From NCBI GenBank assembly GCA_964440985.1, contig CAYTWE010000011.1:1-53732 (forward strand): DNA of 53,732 bases. Reading direction: 5' to 3'. The position numbers and the translations under genes are program-made. Each line of letters opens with the position of its first letter. Position 1 is the first letter of the stretch. Positions 24,653-32,608 of this stretch are shown piece after piece. The DNA is from UBA1731 sp964440985. Its GTDB lineage: Bacteria; Verrucomicrobiota; Kiritimatiellia; RFP12; UBA1067. Below the pieces are notes generated by a model. It worked only from the letters and a program-made list of their open reading frames with translations. It was not told the origin of the DNA and made no database searches.

Positions 24653-26855
24653 AGTTGCCGCCGTGAGGACGGACGCCGAGCCGCATTGGCCATCGTGCCG
24701 TGACGAAGCCACCGCCGCACGTACCCGCGACAATCCGCTCGGAATCGAACGGATCAAACGCAACGCACGTGAGCCGCCGCACGTGTAGGCCATCGTTCGC
24801 AGCCGACCATGTCGAGCCGTCGTCCGAGCTAACGAGGACCCCGTGTCCGCCCGCAAAGTCGTGGTAGGGGTTGTCCATCGTCGTAAGTACGAGACGCGTC
24901 GGATTGCGTGGATCGGCTGCAACCGCATATGCCAACGGCTCGGTCGACAGCCGCGTCCACGCGCCTGTCGTCGGGTTATGTCGCCAGAGTCCACGTTGAG
25001 CCTGATCGCCGACACGACCACAGCAGACGAGGACGCGCCCGCGCGTGTCGCACGCAATCCCACCCTCGCAGTCCGTCGCGAATCCCATCGGCACAAACGT
25101 CTTCCAGTCCGCCGTCGCAAATATCCCCTTCCGGTTGCGCACATAGAACCGTCCGGGCCGCGACGGATCGGCAACGAACGCGCCCGCCATCCCCTCCGCC
25201 GCCTCATGCCGCCAAGTCTCTCCGCCGTCCGCCGTACGGTAAATCCCGTTGCCGAAGACGACGAACGCGCACCGACCGTCGTCCGGGTCAGTCCAGACGT
25301 CGCCGTAGCTGCCGTCGGCGAACTCGGGCAGCCCAGCCGCCGCGCCAAATCGCGCACGCCATGTTGCGCCGCCGTCTCGGCTGACGAGGATGCCGCTGTT
25401 CGCTCCGCGCTGGCCCGACGTGACGTAGACCGTGCCGTCTTTCGCGAACGCTGCGCCGACCCCGCCGTTCCATGGTGCGACTCCGCCATGGGCGTAGCGC
25501 CATGTCTTAAGCCCATCGTCGGAGATCCACGCGCGTGCGGCATCCATCGCCTGAACAATCGCCTGTCCCTTGCGATAGGGATTGAAGACGACATTTTGCG
25601 AGCACCAGCCGTTCCAGCCGCGACCGCGCCAGTTGTCGGGACGTCCCTCCGGGTCGGGCCGGTACGCCGTCATGTCCGTCCACGTCGCGCCGCCATCCGT
25701 CGTCCGGATGACGTACTCGGAGTTCCAGGCATAGGCGACATCCGCCTCCGTCGGCGACGCGGCAATGCGGCAACTCGGCCCAGCGAAGCAGGCCGTGCGA
25801 AGCGTCCAGCGCGCACAGGCGCGTCGCCAGGAAGACCCGCCGTCGTCACTCGTCCAGACGGACGCCGCTCGCCAGCCCAAATCGCTCACGTAAAGCCGAT
25901 AGGGCGAAACGGGTGCGACTTCAATCGCACTGAAGCGTGTGACGCAATTCGGATGCGTGTCGGACAGCTTGTCAATGCCCGTATCCGAGGGGCGGAACGT
26001 GCGTCCCCGGTCGTTGCTGCGCCAAATGCTGCCGGGCATACGCACACCGTCCGCCCCCGGGTCGCTCGGCGCGACGACAGCCCAGACCACATTCGGATCA
26101 ACAGGGTGGGTCGCGACATCGACAAGCGGACCTGGGAGACCGCTGACCTTGCGCCGCCGCCAGGTTCGACCGCCGTCGGGAGACGAGAACCAGCCGGCGC
26201 CATCCGCGAAGAGATGCGCCCAAGGCCGCTTTCCCGCGCCCCACCAGGCCTTGACGATGTTCGCGCCCGTGACGGCGCTCGTCGTGAAGCCCTCCGCCGT
26301 CACCGTACCAAGTCGCCGCCAATCATCGCCGCCATTCTCGCTCAGCCACACCGCGCCCATCGTTGCACACCGGCCCCAACGGCGCGAACTGCCGCCGAAA
26401 GCCAGCAATCGCGCAGGCCGCACAGGATCAACGAGCACCTTCTCGATCATCACCGTGTATTTCCAAGGACAAGGCTCAGGCATTCCCCGTCGACGGCCCT
26501 GCCATGTGCGGCCGCCGTCACGGCTCATGAACGGACCCATGCACGAACCGATCCACAGTTCGTCCGCCCGCTTCGGGTGGAACGTCGGTGTCGCCATTTC
26601 GTAGGATGGAAGCCCAAGTCCCGGCGTCCAGCTCTCGCCGCCGTCGAACGAGACGGCCGTGCCCAGCATATCGCCGCCGGAGACGACATGGTGCGGGTTA
26701 TGCGGCGAAACGGCAACCGAGACGATCGCCCCGCCGCAACCCGGCTCGCACAAGGGTTGCCAGCGGAACAGGGAGGCCGATGCTTCATTGGACGTGCCAG
26801 ACACTTGCGCCGTCAGCGCGACAATGGCAATGGCAGAAAAGAAACGTGTCAGCAT
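24651..26855 (-). CDS. Secreted Asp-box (BNR) beta-propeller protein, GH74/sialidase-like
   Basis: A 734-aa exported protein. A Sec signal (MLTRFFSAIAIVALTAQVSG) precedes at least ten Asp-box motifs of the form S-x-D-x-G-x-T-W: SFDGGESW, SRDGGRTW, SPDGGRTW, SDDGGSSW, TTDGGATW, SRDGGATW, TADGGETW, SSDDGSTW and others. The spacing suits two tandem seven-bladed propellers, as in GH74 xyloglucanases and VPS10/sortilin-like proteins. I see no sialidase FRIP motif. An extracellular polysaccharide- or glycan-binding or -cleaving role is likely, but activity is unproven. ATG at 26855 has a strong SD (AGGAGG). By eye the gene is more GC-rich than its neighbours, and it abuts a truncated acetyltransferase remnant, so recent acquisition is plausible. 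Confidence 0.82.
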   Translation of the reverse strand: MLTRFFSAIAIVALTAQVSGTSNEASASLFRWQPLCEPGCGGAIVSVAVSPHNPHHVVSGGDMLGTAVSFDGGESWTPGLGLPSYEMATPTFHPKRADELWIGSCMGPFMSRDGGRTWQGRRRGMPEPCPWKYTVMIEKVLVDPVRPARLLAFGGSSRRWGRCATMGAVWLSENGGDDWRRLGTVTAEGFTTSAVTGANIVKAWWGAGKRPWAHLFADGAGWFSSPDGGRTWRRRKVSGLPGPLVDVATHPVDPNVVWAVVAPSDPGADGVRMPGSIWRSNDRGRTFRPSDTGIDKLSDTHPNCVTRFSAIEVAPVSPYRLYVSDLGWRAASVWTSDDGGSSWRRACARWTLRTACFAGPSCRIAASPTEADVAYAWNSEYVIRTTDGGATWTDMTAYRPDPEGRPDNWRGRGWNGWCSQNVVFNPYRKGQAIVQAMDAARAWISDDGLKTWRYAHGGVAPWNGGVGAAFAKDGTVYVTSGQRGANSGILVSRDGGATWRARFGAAAGLPEFADGSYGDVWTDPDDGRCAFVVFGNGIYRTADGGETWRHEAAEGMAGAFVADPSRPGRFYVRNRKGIFATADWKTFVPMGFATDCEGGIACDTRGRVLVCCGRVGDQAQRGLWRHNPTTGAWTRLSTEPLAYAVAADPRNPTRLVLTTMDNPYHDFAGGHGVLVSSDDGSTWSAANDGLHVRRLTCVAFDPFDSERIVAGTCGGGFVTARWPMRLGVRPHGGN

Positions 26856-26974
26856 GGTCGGCCTCCTGATATTACCGGGTGATGAGCCTCGTCCTTTCTT
26901 CCCTGCGTTTCCGGCAACATAATCCTATATTTGCCACCGCTACAGTCGTTCGTCGTCATCGCCACCGGTTTCAT
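26849..26974 (-). CDS. Possible leaderless 41-aa upstream ORF coupled to the BNR gene
   Basis: An ATG at 26974 lies exactly 7 bases after a TATAAT box and opens a 41-codon frame (start MKPVAMTTND, end GGRPC). Its TGA overlaps the BNR start codon (ATGCTGA). No homology is recognised, and there is no hydrophobic stretch. It could be a leader peptide that couples translation to the BNR gene, or only the 5' untranslated region of that gene. The shared architecture with other leaderless starts in the window is the main support. Confidence 0.35.
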   Translation of the reverse strand: MKPVAMTTNDCSGGKYRIMLPETQGRKDEAHHPVISGGRPC

Positions 26975-26981
26975 GAACACG

Positions 26982-26987
26982 ATTATA
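26982..26987 (-). promoter_or_regulatory. -10 box ahead of the BNR leader
   Basis: TATAAT on the minus strand, preceded by TATGG, 7 bases before the ATG at 26974 and 126 bases before the BNR ATG. The divergent gap 26856-27137 otherwise holds the flp promoter and no other recognised feature. Confidence 0.5.
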
Positions 26988-27101
26988 CCATATGTGAGGA
27001 GACGGGCAGACAAACTCCCGCTGCTGCGCCCATCCCAGCGGCCAGCCACGCAGATGACGCCGCAGCGGTTGCCAGGCGTGGCAAAGAGAAATGTTATTTG
27101 C

Positions 27102-27107
27102 TACAAT
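27102..27107 (+). promoter_or_regulatory. -10 box of the Tad locus (flp)
   Basis: TACAAT, 30 bases upstream of the flp ATG, with an SD AAGGAG in between. This gene therefore has a normal leader, unlike cpaB further along the same locus. No good -35 is visible. Confidence 0.45.
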
Positions 27108-27137
27108 ATCCGCAACAAACCAAAAGGAGACTGCGAT

Positions 27138-27362
27138 ATGATGACGAGGAAAAACAAAAAAGGCCAGACGATGCTTGAGTACATCATCATCGTGGCACTT
27201 ATCGCGATATCGCTGATTGCGGTGTTCACGTATTTTGGCAGAGCGACAGCCAAGAAGGTCGCCGGCGCCACCGAAGCGATCTCCACCGAGGAAGGCGCAA
27301 ACGCGAGATCCGCAGCCGATGACATCTCGACCGAGACGATCAAAAAACTCGGCGAAAACTGA
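27138..27362 (+). CDS. flp: Flp-type pilin (class IVb prepilin)
   Basis: A 74-aa prepilin. A short basic leader (MMTRKNKKG) ends in the cleavage motif G/QTMLEY, followed by a 20-residue hydrophobic helix (IIIVALIAISLIAVFTYFG). The mature part is short and hydrophilic, as in Flp pilins that polymerise into Tad fibres after processing by a TadV/CpaA peptidase. There are two possible ATG starts (27138 or 27141), with SD AAGGAG 10 to 13 bases upstream. It is the first gene of the Tad cluster. The tail of about 25 residues (EGANARSAADDIS...) is longer than in minimal Flp proteins. Confidence 0.88.
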   Translation: MMTRKNKKGQTMLEYIIIVALIAISLIAVFTYFGRATAKKVAGATEAISTEEGANARSAADDISTETIKKLGEN

Positions 27363-27379
27363 TCCGGGCAACATCTGCC

Positions 27380-27556
27380 GTGTCCGCAAGATGCACACCG
27401 CCGCGCTTCCGAAGACGCAGCGGGCAGACTGCGCTTGAATACATAATCGTGTTCACGCTGCTGCTCGCCGCCGCAGGCGCGGCGTACCACTTCATGCGGG
27501 CGCCGGCGGCCGTCGCCACTCACACGACGGACGTCATATGTTCGGAACGGCTCTGA
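27380..27556 (+). CDS. Second, very small Flp-like pilin (GTG start)
   Basis: A 58-aa frame between flp and the TadE-like gene. It is easily missed because of its length and GTG start. A strongly basic leader (RCTPPRFRRRSG) precedes the prepilin motif G/QTALEY and a hydrophobic helix (IIVFTLLLAAAGAAYHFM). The mature part has only about 44 residues. It matches the plan of the first pilin but not its sequence. GTG at 27380 is the likely start, since no ATG is in frame. No clear SD is seen, so coupling to flp is probable. The 3' end overlaps the TadE-like gene by 19 bases. It could be a minor pilin or an initiator subunit. Confidence 0.6.
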   Translation: MSARCTPPRFRRRSGQTALEYIIVFTLLLAAAGAAYHFMRAPAAVATHTTDVICSERL

Positions 27557-28095
27557 CAGCACACCGCCGGAAACGCGGGCAGGCGATGATTGAGACGACA
27601 ATCTCGATGATTGTCGTCCTTATAGTGTTTCTTGCACTGTTCAATCTGTCCGATCTCATGCGCACCCGGCTTCTTGTGGAGAACGCATCGGTGAAATGCG
27701 CCCGCGCCCGTGCCGTCGGATACAACGATTTCATGCTGCGCAAGATCGCCAGGCTGTCGACGATGCCAGCTGCCGGAAGATGCCTCACCGATTCCTCGAC
27801 AGGGGACGGAACTCTGTCCCGGAGCGAACGGTACAGCCGCATAGGCGAATACCTGTCAAGCGAATACGAGGCGCAGGCGGATGCGATACTCGACTTCGAA
27901 TATTGGCGGGACGGCGACACATTTGCATCAAGCCACACGGACTCCATAAACACATCGGCAACGGTGACGCAGCGGAGGCCGCGTCTGTTCGACTTCGGGC
28001 CGATGGTGGGGCGCACCGGCGCCGACACCGACGAACGCGCCGACATCTCGGCATCATGCACCGCAGAGGCGCACTATCCCGACTACCTTCAATGA
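27538..28095 (+). CDS. TadE-like minor pseudopilin
   Basis: A 185-aa protein with a basic leader (AHRRKRG), a prepilin-like site G/QAMIETT and one transmembrane helix (ISMIVVLIVFLALFNL). A soluble periplasmic part of about 150 residues follows with no recognised domain. TadE and TadF are minor pseudopilins needed for Flp pilus assembly and carry the same processing motif as Flp. It overlaps the small pilin upstream and, by ATGA, the TadG-like gene downstream. The identity as TadE rather than TadF is by order only. Confidence 0.75.
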   Translation: MFGTALTAHRRKRGQAMIETTISMIVVLIVFLALFNLSDLMRTRLLVENASVKCARARAVGYNDFMLRKIARLSTMPAAGRCLTDSSTGDGTLSRSERYSRIGEYLSSEYEAQADAILDFEYWRDGDTFASSHTDSINTSATVTQRRPRLFDFGPMVGRTGADTDERADISASCTAEAHYPDYLQ

Positions 28096-29420
28096 CTGAA
28101 CGCCACGGAAAAAGCGGGCAGATGGCCATATTCCTCGTGCTGATCCTTGCGGGGCTTGTCATGCTGTTCGCGCTGAACGTGGACATATTCACGTCATCGC
28201 GATCGAAAATCCGTCTGCAGAATGCCGCCGACGCAAGCGCACTCGCACTCGCCGGCTGGCAAGGCTCCACGCTGAACCTTATCGGTGATCTGAACGTTGC
28301 GCACATGGCGGCCATATGCCAGTCCAACGAATCCGCAATCGCGGGAATCGTCTCGCTCCAGCGCCGTCTCGCATTCATGGGACCGACGGCAGGGTTCAAG
28401 GCGGCAAACGACATCGCGAAACTCAACGGGACAGCGGTTTCAGATGACATGACGATGGCGGTCAGGCTCGTCGCCGGACTCGTGGACGACGGTTATCGCA
28501 GAATGATAGAAACCGTTCTCCGTGATGGCATCCGCGCCGGCGTGGACAATGCGGCGATAGTCAGGGCCGGATGCTCGGATCCACGCGCCGATCCCGATTT
28601 CTACGATGCAATAATGAGCCGAGACTTCCGCACCATGTGCGTCCGGTTCGCAGGAGGAGCACATCAGCTTCCCTCAATCCCGTCAGGGGCGCCAGACCCT
28701 GAGGATATTCTTCTCTCCGCCATGGACAACGCCTGCTTCGGAAGCGTCGGCGTTGGATGGGAGAGCGGCGCAGGATATGTCAGCCGCATCGGCGAGCTTA
28801 TAGACTTTGCGCGGAACTGCGGATGCGAACACGTCGTCACGGAAGGCGGTCTCGTCACAAACAGAAACCTTTTCGCCTTCAGCCCCTGGTGCATCTACAG
28901 TCCGGACGAATGGCGGAGGCTTCCGGACGAATTCAGCTTCTCACGCTTCCCCTGGCTTACACCTCTTCAGGAGAGATACGACACGACTGGCGGCGGAGCC
29001 ACCGTCAGAGTGGAGGGATCCGTGGCGCTCACATCGATATCGGCGCAGACGAACGCCATCTCGGCGCTTGCGGCGGCAAAGGCGCTCGGCAGCGTGAACG
29101 GTGCGGCAGTGACAGACATTTCGCCGCCGCTCGTGCTTCCCGCCTTCGACAAGGCAAGACTCGTTCCGTTCGCTTTCGGCGCCGCCACCGGAAGACGCGG
29201 AACGTCAAACCTCAACCATGTGCGTTCACTCGCAGGGCTGCTCGGATTGAGCGGCGGCACATCGTCATACCTCGGACTTCTCGACATCTACGACAGCGAG
29301 GAGTTCCGCAGTGCGGCGGACAAGTGGTACTCCGATCACGGACACACGGACGCCGACGGATGCCGCCCCCCGCAGCACGGCGGCACAGAACGCGGAGGGG
29401 GGACGTCATATGGCATCTGA
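28092..29420 (+). CDS. TadG-like pilus assembly protein
   Basis: A 442-aa protein. The N-terminus (SGQMAIFLVLILAGLVMLFALNV, shown here as its motif and helix) matches the Tad/TadG N-terminal domain, in which a single helix is followed by a conserved N-A-A-D-A-S-A-L-A segment, seen here as LQNAADASALALAGWQ. The rest is a large extracytoplasmic region with scattered Cys residues (such as CGCEH) and no recognised von Willebrand domain. TadG is thought to anchor or help assemble the Flp pilus at the envelope. Start at 28092 is fixed by the ATGA overlap with the TadE-like gene; the longer frame to 27696 is an artefact. It ends 11 bases inside the next gene. Confidence 0.75.
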   Translation: MTERHGKSGQMAIFLVLILAGLVMLFALNVDIFTSSRSKIRLQNAADASALALAGWQGSTLNLIGDLNVAHMAAICQSNESAIAGIVSLQRRLAFMGPTAGFKAANDIAKLNGTAVSDDMTMAVRLVAGLVDDGYRRMIETVLRDGIRAGVDNAAIVRAGCSDPRADPDFYDAIMSRDFRTMCVRFAGGAHQLPSIPSGAPDPEDILLSAMDNACFGSVGVGWESGAGYVSRIGELIDFARNCGCEHVVTEGGLVTNRNLFAFSPWCIYSPDEWRRLPDEFSFSRFPWLTPLQERYDTTGGGATVRVEGSVALTSISAQTNAISALAAAKALGSVNGAAVTDISPPLVLPAFDKARLVPFAFGAATGRRGTSNLNHVRSLAGLLGLSGGTSSYLGLLDIYDSEEFRSAADKWYSDHGHTDADGCRPPQHGGTERGGGTSYGI

Positions 29421-30027
29421 CGCAAGACGTTCCGGACAGGCGATGACGGAGTTTGTGGTGGCGATACTCGCCATGATGCTGATCGTCCTTGCGATGGTGG
29501 AGTTTCTGCCGGTGTTTCTCGACAACTTCAGCCTTCTGAAGGAGGTTCGCGAGGAGGCCGGGACAGCATCCATTACGGCTTCGTCCGGAATATCCGTGGC
29601 CGACAGGCAGGATGAATTCGATGCGGACATCCCTGACCTGCTCATCGACAGGAATCTCACGTCTGGGTACTTCTCGGAAAAGATGCGAATGCCGGCGGCA
29701 AATCTTGCCGTCCGCGAATACGCAGTCATACCGGTCATATCCGGTGCGACGGAGACAATACGATACGCCAACCGTGCGGGGACGGCGGAATTCGTCTCTG
29801 CGATGTCGTCGCTCTCACCAGCCGAAGCTCTCGCCCGCGCTGAGGGGACGATGGCCGGGGCTGGCTGGCAGCCACATCCGGTAAAGGCGGATGATGCCCG
29901 GCTTTTCACAATCGGCGACATCTCCGCCCCTTCGGCGGTGGCAGCCGTACATGTGCAGCTCTCAACCGAAGGAGATGGCTTTACGGTTATTACGATAGCC
30001 GCAAGGTCTGCCGGTGCATCTCTATAG
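29410..30027 (+). CDS. Second TadE/TadF-like minor pseudopilin
   Basis: A 205-aa protein with a leader ending in the motif SG/QAMTEF and a helix (VVAILAMMLIVLAMVEFL), followed by a soluble region of about 165 residues of unknown fold. It continues the series of GQ-type processing sites seen in the preceding four genes. ATG at 29410 lies 11 bases before the TadG stop and has a G-rich SD (GGAGGGG). It ends 27 bases before cpaB, whose own -10 box lies in that gap. Confidence 0.72.
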   Translation: MASDARRSGQAMTEFVVAILAMMLIVLAMVEFLPVFLDNFSLLKEVREEAGTASITASSGISVADRQDEFDADIPDLLIDRNLTSGYFSEKMRMPAANLAVREYAVIPVISGATETIRYANRAGTAEFVSAMSSLSPAEALARAEGTMAGAGWQPHPVKADDARLFTIGDISAPSAVAAVHVQLSTEGDGFTVITIAARSAGASL

Positions 30028-30042
30028 TCAATTCAAATATGG

Positions 30043-30048
30043 TACAAT
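30043..30048 (+). promoter_or_regulatory. Internal -10 box of cpaB, six bases before the ATG
   Basis: TACAAT ends 6 bases before the cpaB ATG, in a 27-base gap. It predicts a leaderless internal transcript for cpaB-cpaF-tadB, separate from the flp promoter. Confidence 0.5.
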
Positions 30049-30054
30049 AACCCC

Positions 30055-30864
30055 ATGAAACAAAAGATCGTCTTGATTGCCGCCGTAATCGCCGGACTTG
30101 TCGCCGCGTTGCTGACACGTTTCTACCTGTCCGCCAAGGATGCCGAAATCGCAGACATGAAAGCCCGGTTCGAAAAGCGGTTCGGAGTGATGGAGGTTCT
30201 GTGCTTCGCCGAGAACGTACCGGGCGGCACGATACTTTCCAAAAGCCAGCTCGGAACCAGGACGGTGCCGCAGGCCGGTTTGCGCGGGCAGGCACTTACG
30301 ATAGACAATCTCGGAGACGTGCTTGGACGAAAGATACTGCTCGGACACAGCAAGGGCGAAGTGCTATTCTGGGCCGACATCGAGGGCGGAAATCCGAGAA
30401 CGGTGGGGCTTGCATCGACGATAAAGAAAGGGATGCGTGCCGTGTCGATAAACGCCGCCGGCGCGGCTTCGGTGACCGGCATGGTGACGCCAAACGACCA
30501 TGTTGACGTAATCGGCACGTTCACGTTCCCCGATGAATCCGGCAAACGCGACCAGGCGGCACTCGTCACCTGCACGATACTTCAGAACGTCCTGGTGCTG
30601 GCAACCGGCAAGATCACGGCGAAGATGGCTGGACGCGACAGCGACGGACCAAACGGCTCGTACTCTACCGTCACGCTGGAGGTCACGCCGCGAGAGGCGG
30701 AAATGCTCGCATTCGCCGAACAGATGCGCGGCAGGCTCTCGCTCTCACTCCGCAACAGGAGCGACGTGTCGTACGAGAAGGAACTGCCGCAGGTCGATTT
30801 CGCGAAGATCAGATCCGAAATCGAGGAGCTGAACCTCAAGCGGCAGATGAAGGTGACGAAATAA
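30055..30864 (+). CDS. cpaB: CpaB/RcpC-like Tad pilus protein (SAF domain)
   Basis: A 269-aa protein with one N-terminal transmembrane helix (IVLIAAVIAGLVAALLTRFYL). An SAF domain follows at about 47-105 (FAENVPGGTILSKSQLGTR, then GRKILLGHSKGEVLFW) and a RcpC/CpaB domain (GMRAVSINAAGAASVTGMV, then PNDHVDVIGTF). In other Tad systems RcpC/CpaB works in the periplasm with the secretin RcpA/CpaC. Here no secretin gene lies in the window. A -10 box ends 6 bases before the ATG. The gene is 10 bases from the FHA-CpaF gene downstream. Confidence 0.9.
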   Translation: MKQKIVLIAAVIAGLVAALLTRFYLSAKDAEIADMKARFEKRFGVMEVLCFAENVPGGTILSKSQLGTRTVPQAGLRGQALTIDNLGDVLGRKILLGHSKGEVLFWADIEGGNPRTVGLASTIKKGMRAVSINAAGAASVTGMVTPNDHVDVIGTFTFPDESGKRDQAALVTCTILQNVLVLATGKITAKMAGRDSDGPNGSYSTVTLEVTPREAEMLAFAEQMRGRLSLSLRNRSDVSYEKELPQVDFAKIRSEIEELNLKRQMKVTK

Positions 30865-30874
30865 CGCACACGCC

Positions 30875-32608
30875 ATGACGCTCACACTCATGAAATCCGG
30901 AGAGCAGCGCCCGGCAACGGAGACGCTTGCTGACGGCGCATACATCGTCGGACGCGGAAGCTCGGCCAAGATACGGCTTCCGTACGCCGATGTGTCGGAG
31001 CGACATGCCCTTGTCGTCGTACGCAACGGGCAGGCGTCGATCGAAGATCTCAAAAGCGCAAACGGAACGTATGTGAACGGCAGACAGATTGATGCCATCG
31101 TTACGCTTTCTGACGACTCTATCGTACAGATCGGGAACACGCTGATGCGCATATCGCGAAATGATGCCGAAGCGCAAACAGAGACACCGCCCGAAACGAC
31201 ATCCGCCCAACAGTCCGGCAACCCGGCATCCGCCCATGACGATCCGACGGTTGCATCCGGCCAATCCGGAAGCGCAGCGGGACAGAATGGAGACAAGCCA
31301 TCGCAGCCATCCGCACCTAAGCAGGACCCTTTCGCGAATCTTCGCCGCAAGGTGCGCGAACAGATCCAAAAGGAGCTGATTGCAAGGATGGATCTCAAGC
31401 GCCTGACGGCATCCGGAATCGACCGCGACGGACTCGAGCGCCAGGCTCGCGACAAGATTGCGGAGATCGTCGCCGAGGTCGAGAAGAGCGGGAAGCTGCC
31501 GCGTTCAATAGATCCTGAACGGGTAAAGAAGGAGGTGTTCGACGAGGCGCTGCGGTTGGGTCCGTTAGAAGACCTGCTCGCCGATGAATCCGTGACGGAA
31601 ATCATGGTCAACGGCCCGCATCAGGTGTATGTCGAGCGCGGCGGACGGCTTCAGCTCACGGATCTTCAGTTCTCCGACGACGCAAGTGTGCTTGCGATCA
31701 TCGAGCGCATAGTGGCGCCGCTCGGAAGGCGGATAGACGAATCTCAGCCGTATGTTGACGCAAGACTGAGCGACGGCTCCCGTGTGAATGCAATCATTCC
31801 GCCGCTTTCGCTCTCCGGTCCGTCCATCACAATCCGCAAGTTCGCAAAGAAGAAGCTTACGGTGCAGGACTTCATACGCTACGGCACATGGAACGCCAAC
31901 GCCGCCACATTCATGGATGTGTGCGTCAAGTTGAGAAAGAACATTGTCGTGGCCGGCGGCACCGGCTCCGGGAAAACCACCCTGCTGAACCTGCTTTCGT
32001 CTTTCATTCCTGAAACAGAGCGCATCGTGACCGTCGAGGATGCCGCCGAACTTAAACTCGCCCAGCCGCACGTTGTGCGTCTTGAGGCGCGTCCACCTAA
32101 CGTTGAAGGCAAAGGCGCGGTGACGATACGCGATCTCGTCAAAAACTGCCTGCGAATGCGTCCAGACCGCATCATTGTAGGCGAATGTCGAGGCGGCGAA
32201 GCGCTCGACATGCTGCAGGCGATGAACACCGGACACGATGGTTCGCTCACGACGGTTCACGCAAACTCGCCGCGCGATGTCGTGTCGCGATTGGAGACGA
32301 TGGTGCTCATGAGCGGCATGGAACTGCCGTCCCGTGCGATACGCGAACAGATAGCCAGCGCAATAGACATAATCATACACGAATCACGTCTCGCCGACGG
32401 CTCGCGCAAAGTAACGGCGATAACGGAGGTGACGGGGCTTGAGGGTCAGCAGATAGTGATGCAGGATCTCTTCACGTTCCGGCAGACCGGCATCGATGCA
32501 AACGGCAGGATATTGGGAGAGTTCAGACCTACCGGCGCCATGCCGACATTCTTCGACACACTCAAGTCCAGAGGCATAGCCTTAAGTCCGGAGATATTCC
32601 AGCCGTGA
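30875..32608 (+). CDS. cpaF: Tad pilus ATPase CpaF/TadA with an N-terminal FHA domain
   Basis: A 577-aa cytoplasmic secretion ATPase. Residues 20-95 are an FHA domain (GRGSSAKIRLPYADVSERHA, then SANGTYVNG), a phosphothreonine-binding module. Residues 100-150 are a Ser/Pro/Gln-rich linker. From about 155 runs the T2SSE-type ATPase with Walker A GGTGSGKTT near 361, the Asp box VEDAAEL and Walker B RIIVGECRGGEAL near 430. It powers pilus assembly, and perhaps retraction, with TadB. Canonical CpaF proteins of about 430-480 aa lack FHA, so this one may be tuned by Ser/Thr phosphorylation; that is inference. The start is ATG at 30875 with a poor SD. The stop overlaps the tadB start. Confidence 0.9.
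   Translation: MTLTLMKSGEQRPATETLADGAYIVGRGSSAKIRLPYADVSERHALVVVRNGQASIEDLKSANGTYVNGRQIDAIVTLSDDSIVQIGNTLMRISRNDAEAQTETPPETTSAQQSGNPASAHDDPTVASGQSGSAAGQNGDKPSQPSAPKQDPFANLRRKVREQIQKELIARMDLKRLTASGIDRDGLERQARDKIAEIVAEVEKSGKLPRSIDPERVKKEVFDEALRLGPLEDLLADESVTEIMVNGPHQVYVERGGRLQLTDLQFSDDASVLAIIERIVAPLGRRIDESQPYVDARLSDGSRVNAIIPPLSLSGPSITIRKFAKKKLTVQDFIRYGTWNANAATFMDVCVKLRKNIVVAGGTGSGKTTLLNLLSSFIPETERIVTVEDAAELKLAQPHVVRLEARPPNVEGKGAVTIRDLVKNCLRMRPDRIIVGECRGGEALDMLQAMNTGHDGSLTTVHANSPRDVVSRLETMVLMSGMELPSRAIREQIASAIDIIIHESRLADGSRKVTAITEVTGLEGQQIVMQDLFTFRQTGIDANGRILGEFRPTGAMPTFFDTLKSRGIALSPEIFQP

Noticed and set aside
24653..25594. Long minus-strand frame continuing from the acetyltransferase tail
   Set aside because: Only the last about 70 codons look like protein; the rest lies inside the BNR gene in another frame and is rich in Arg/Ser shadow sequence.
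24843..26882. 679-codon plus-strand frame opposite the BNR gene
   Set aside because: It is fully antisense to a protein with about ten Asp-boxes, is Arg/Pro/Ala-rich with no motifs, and is a by-product of high GC3.
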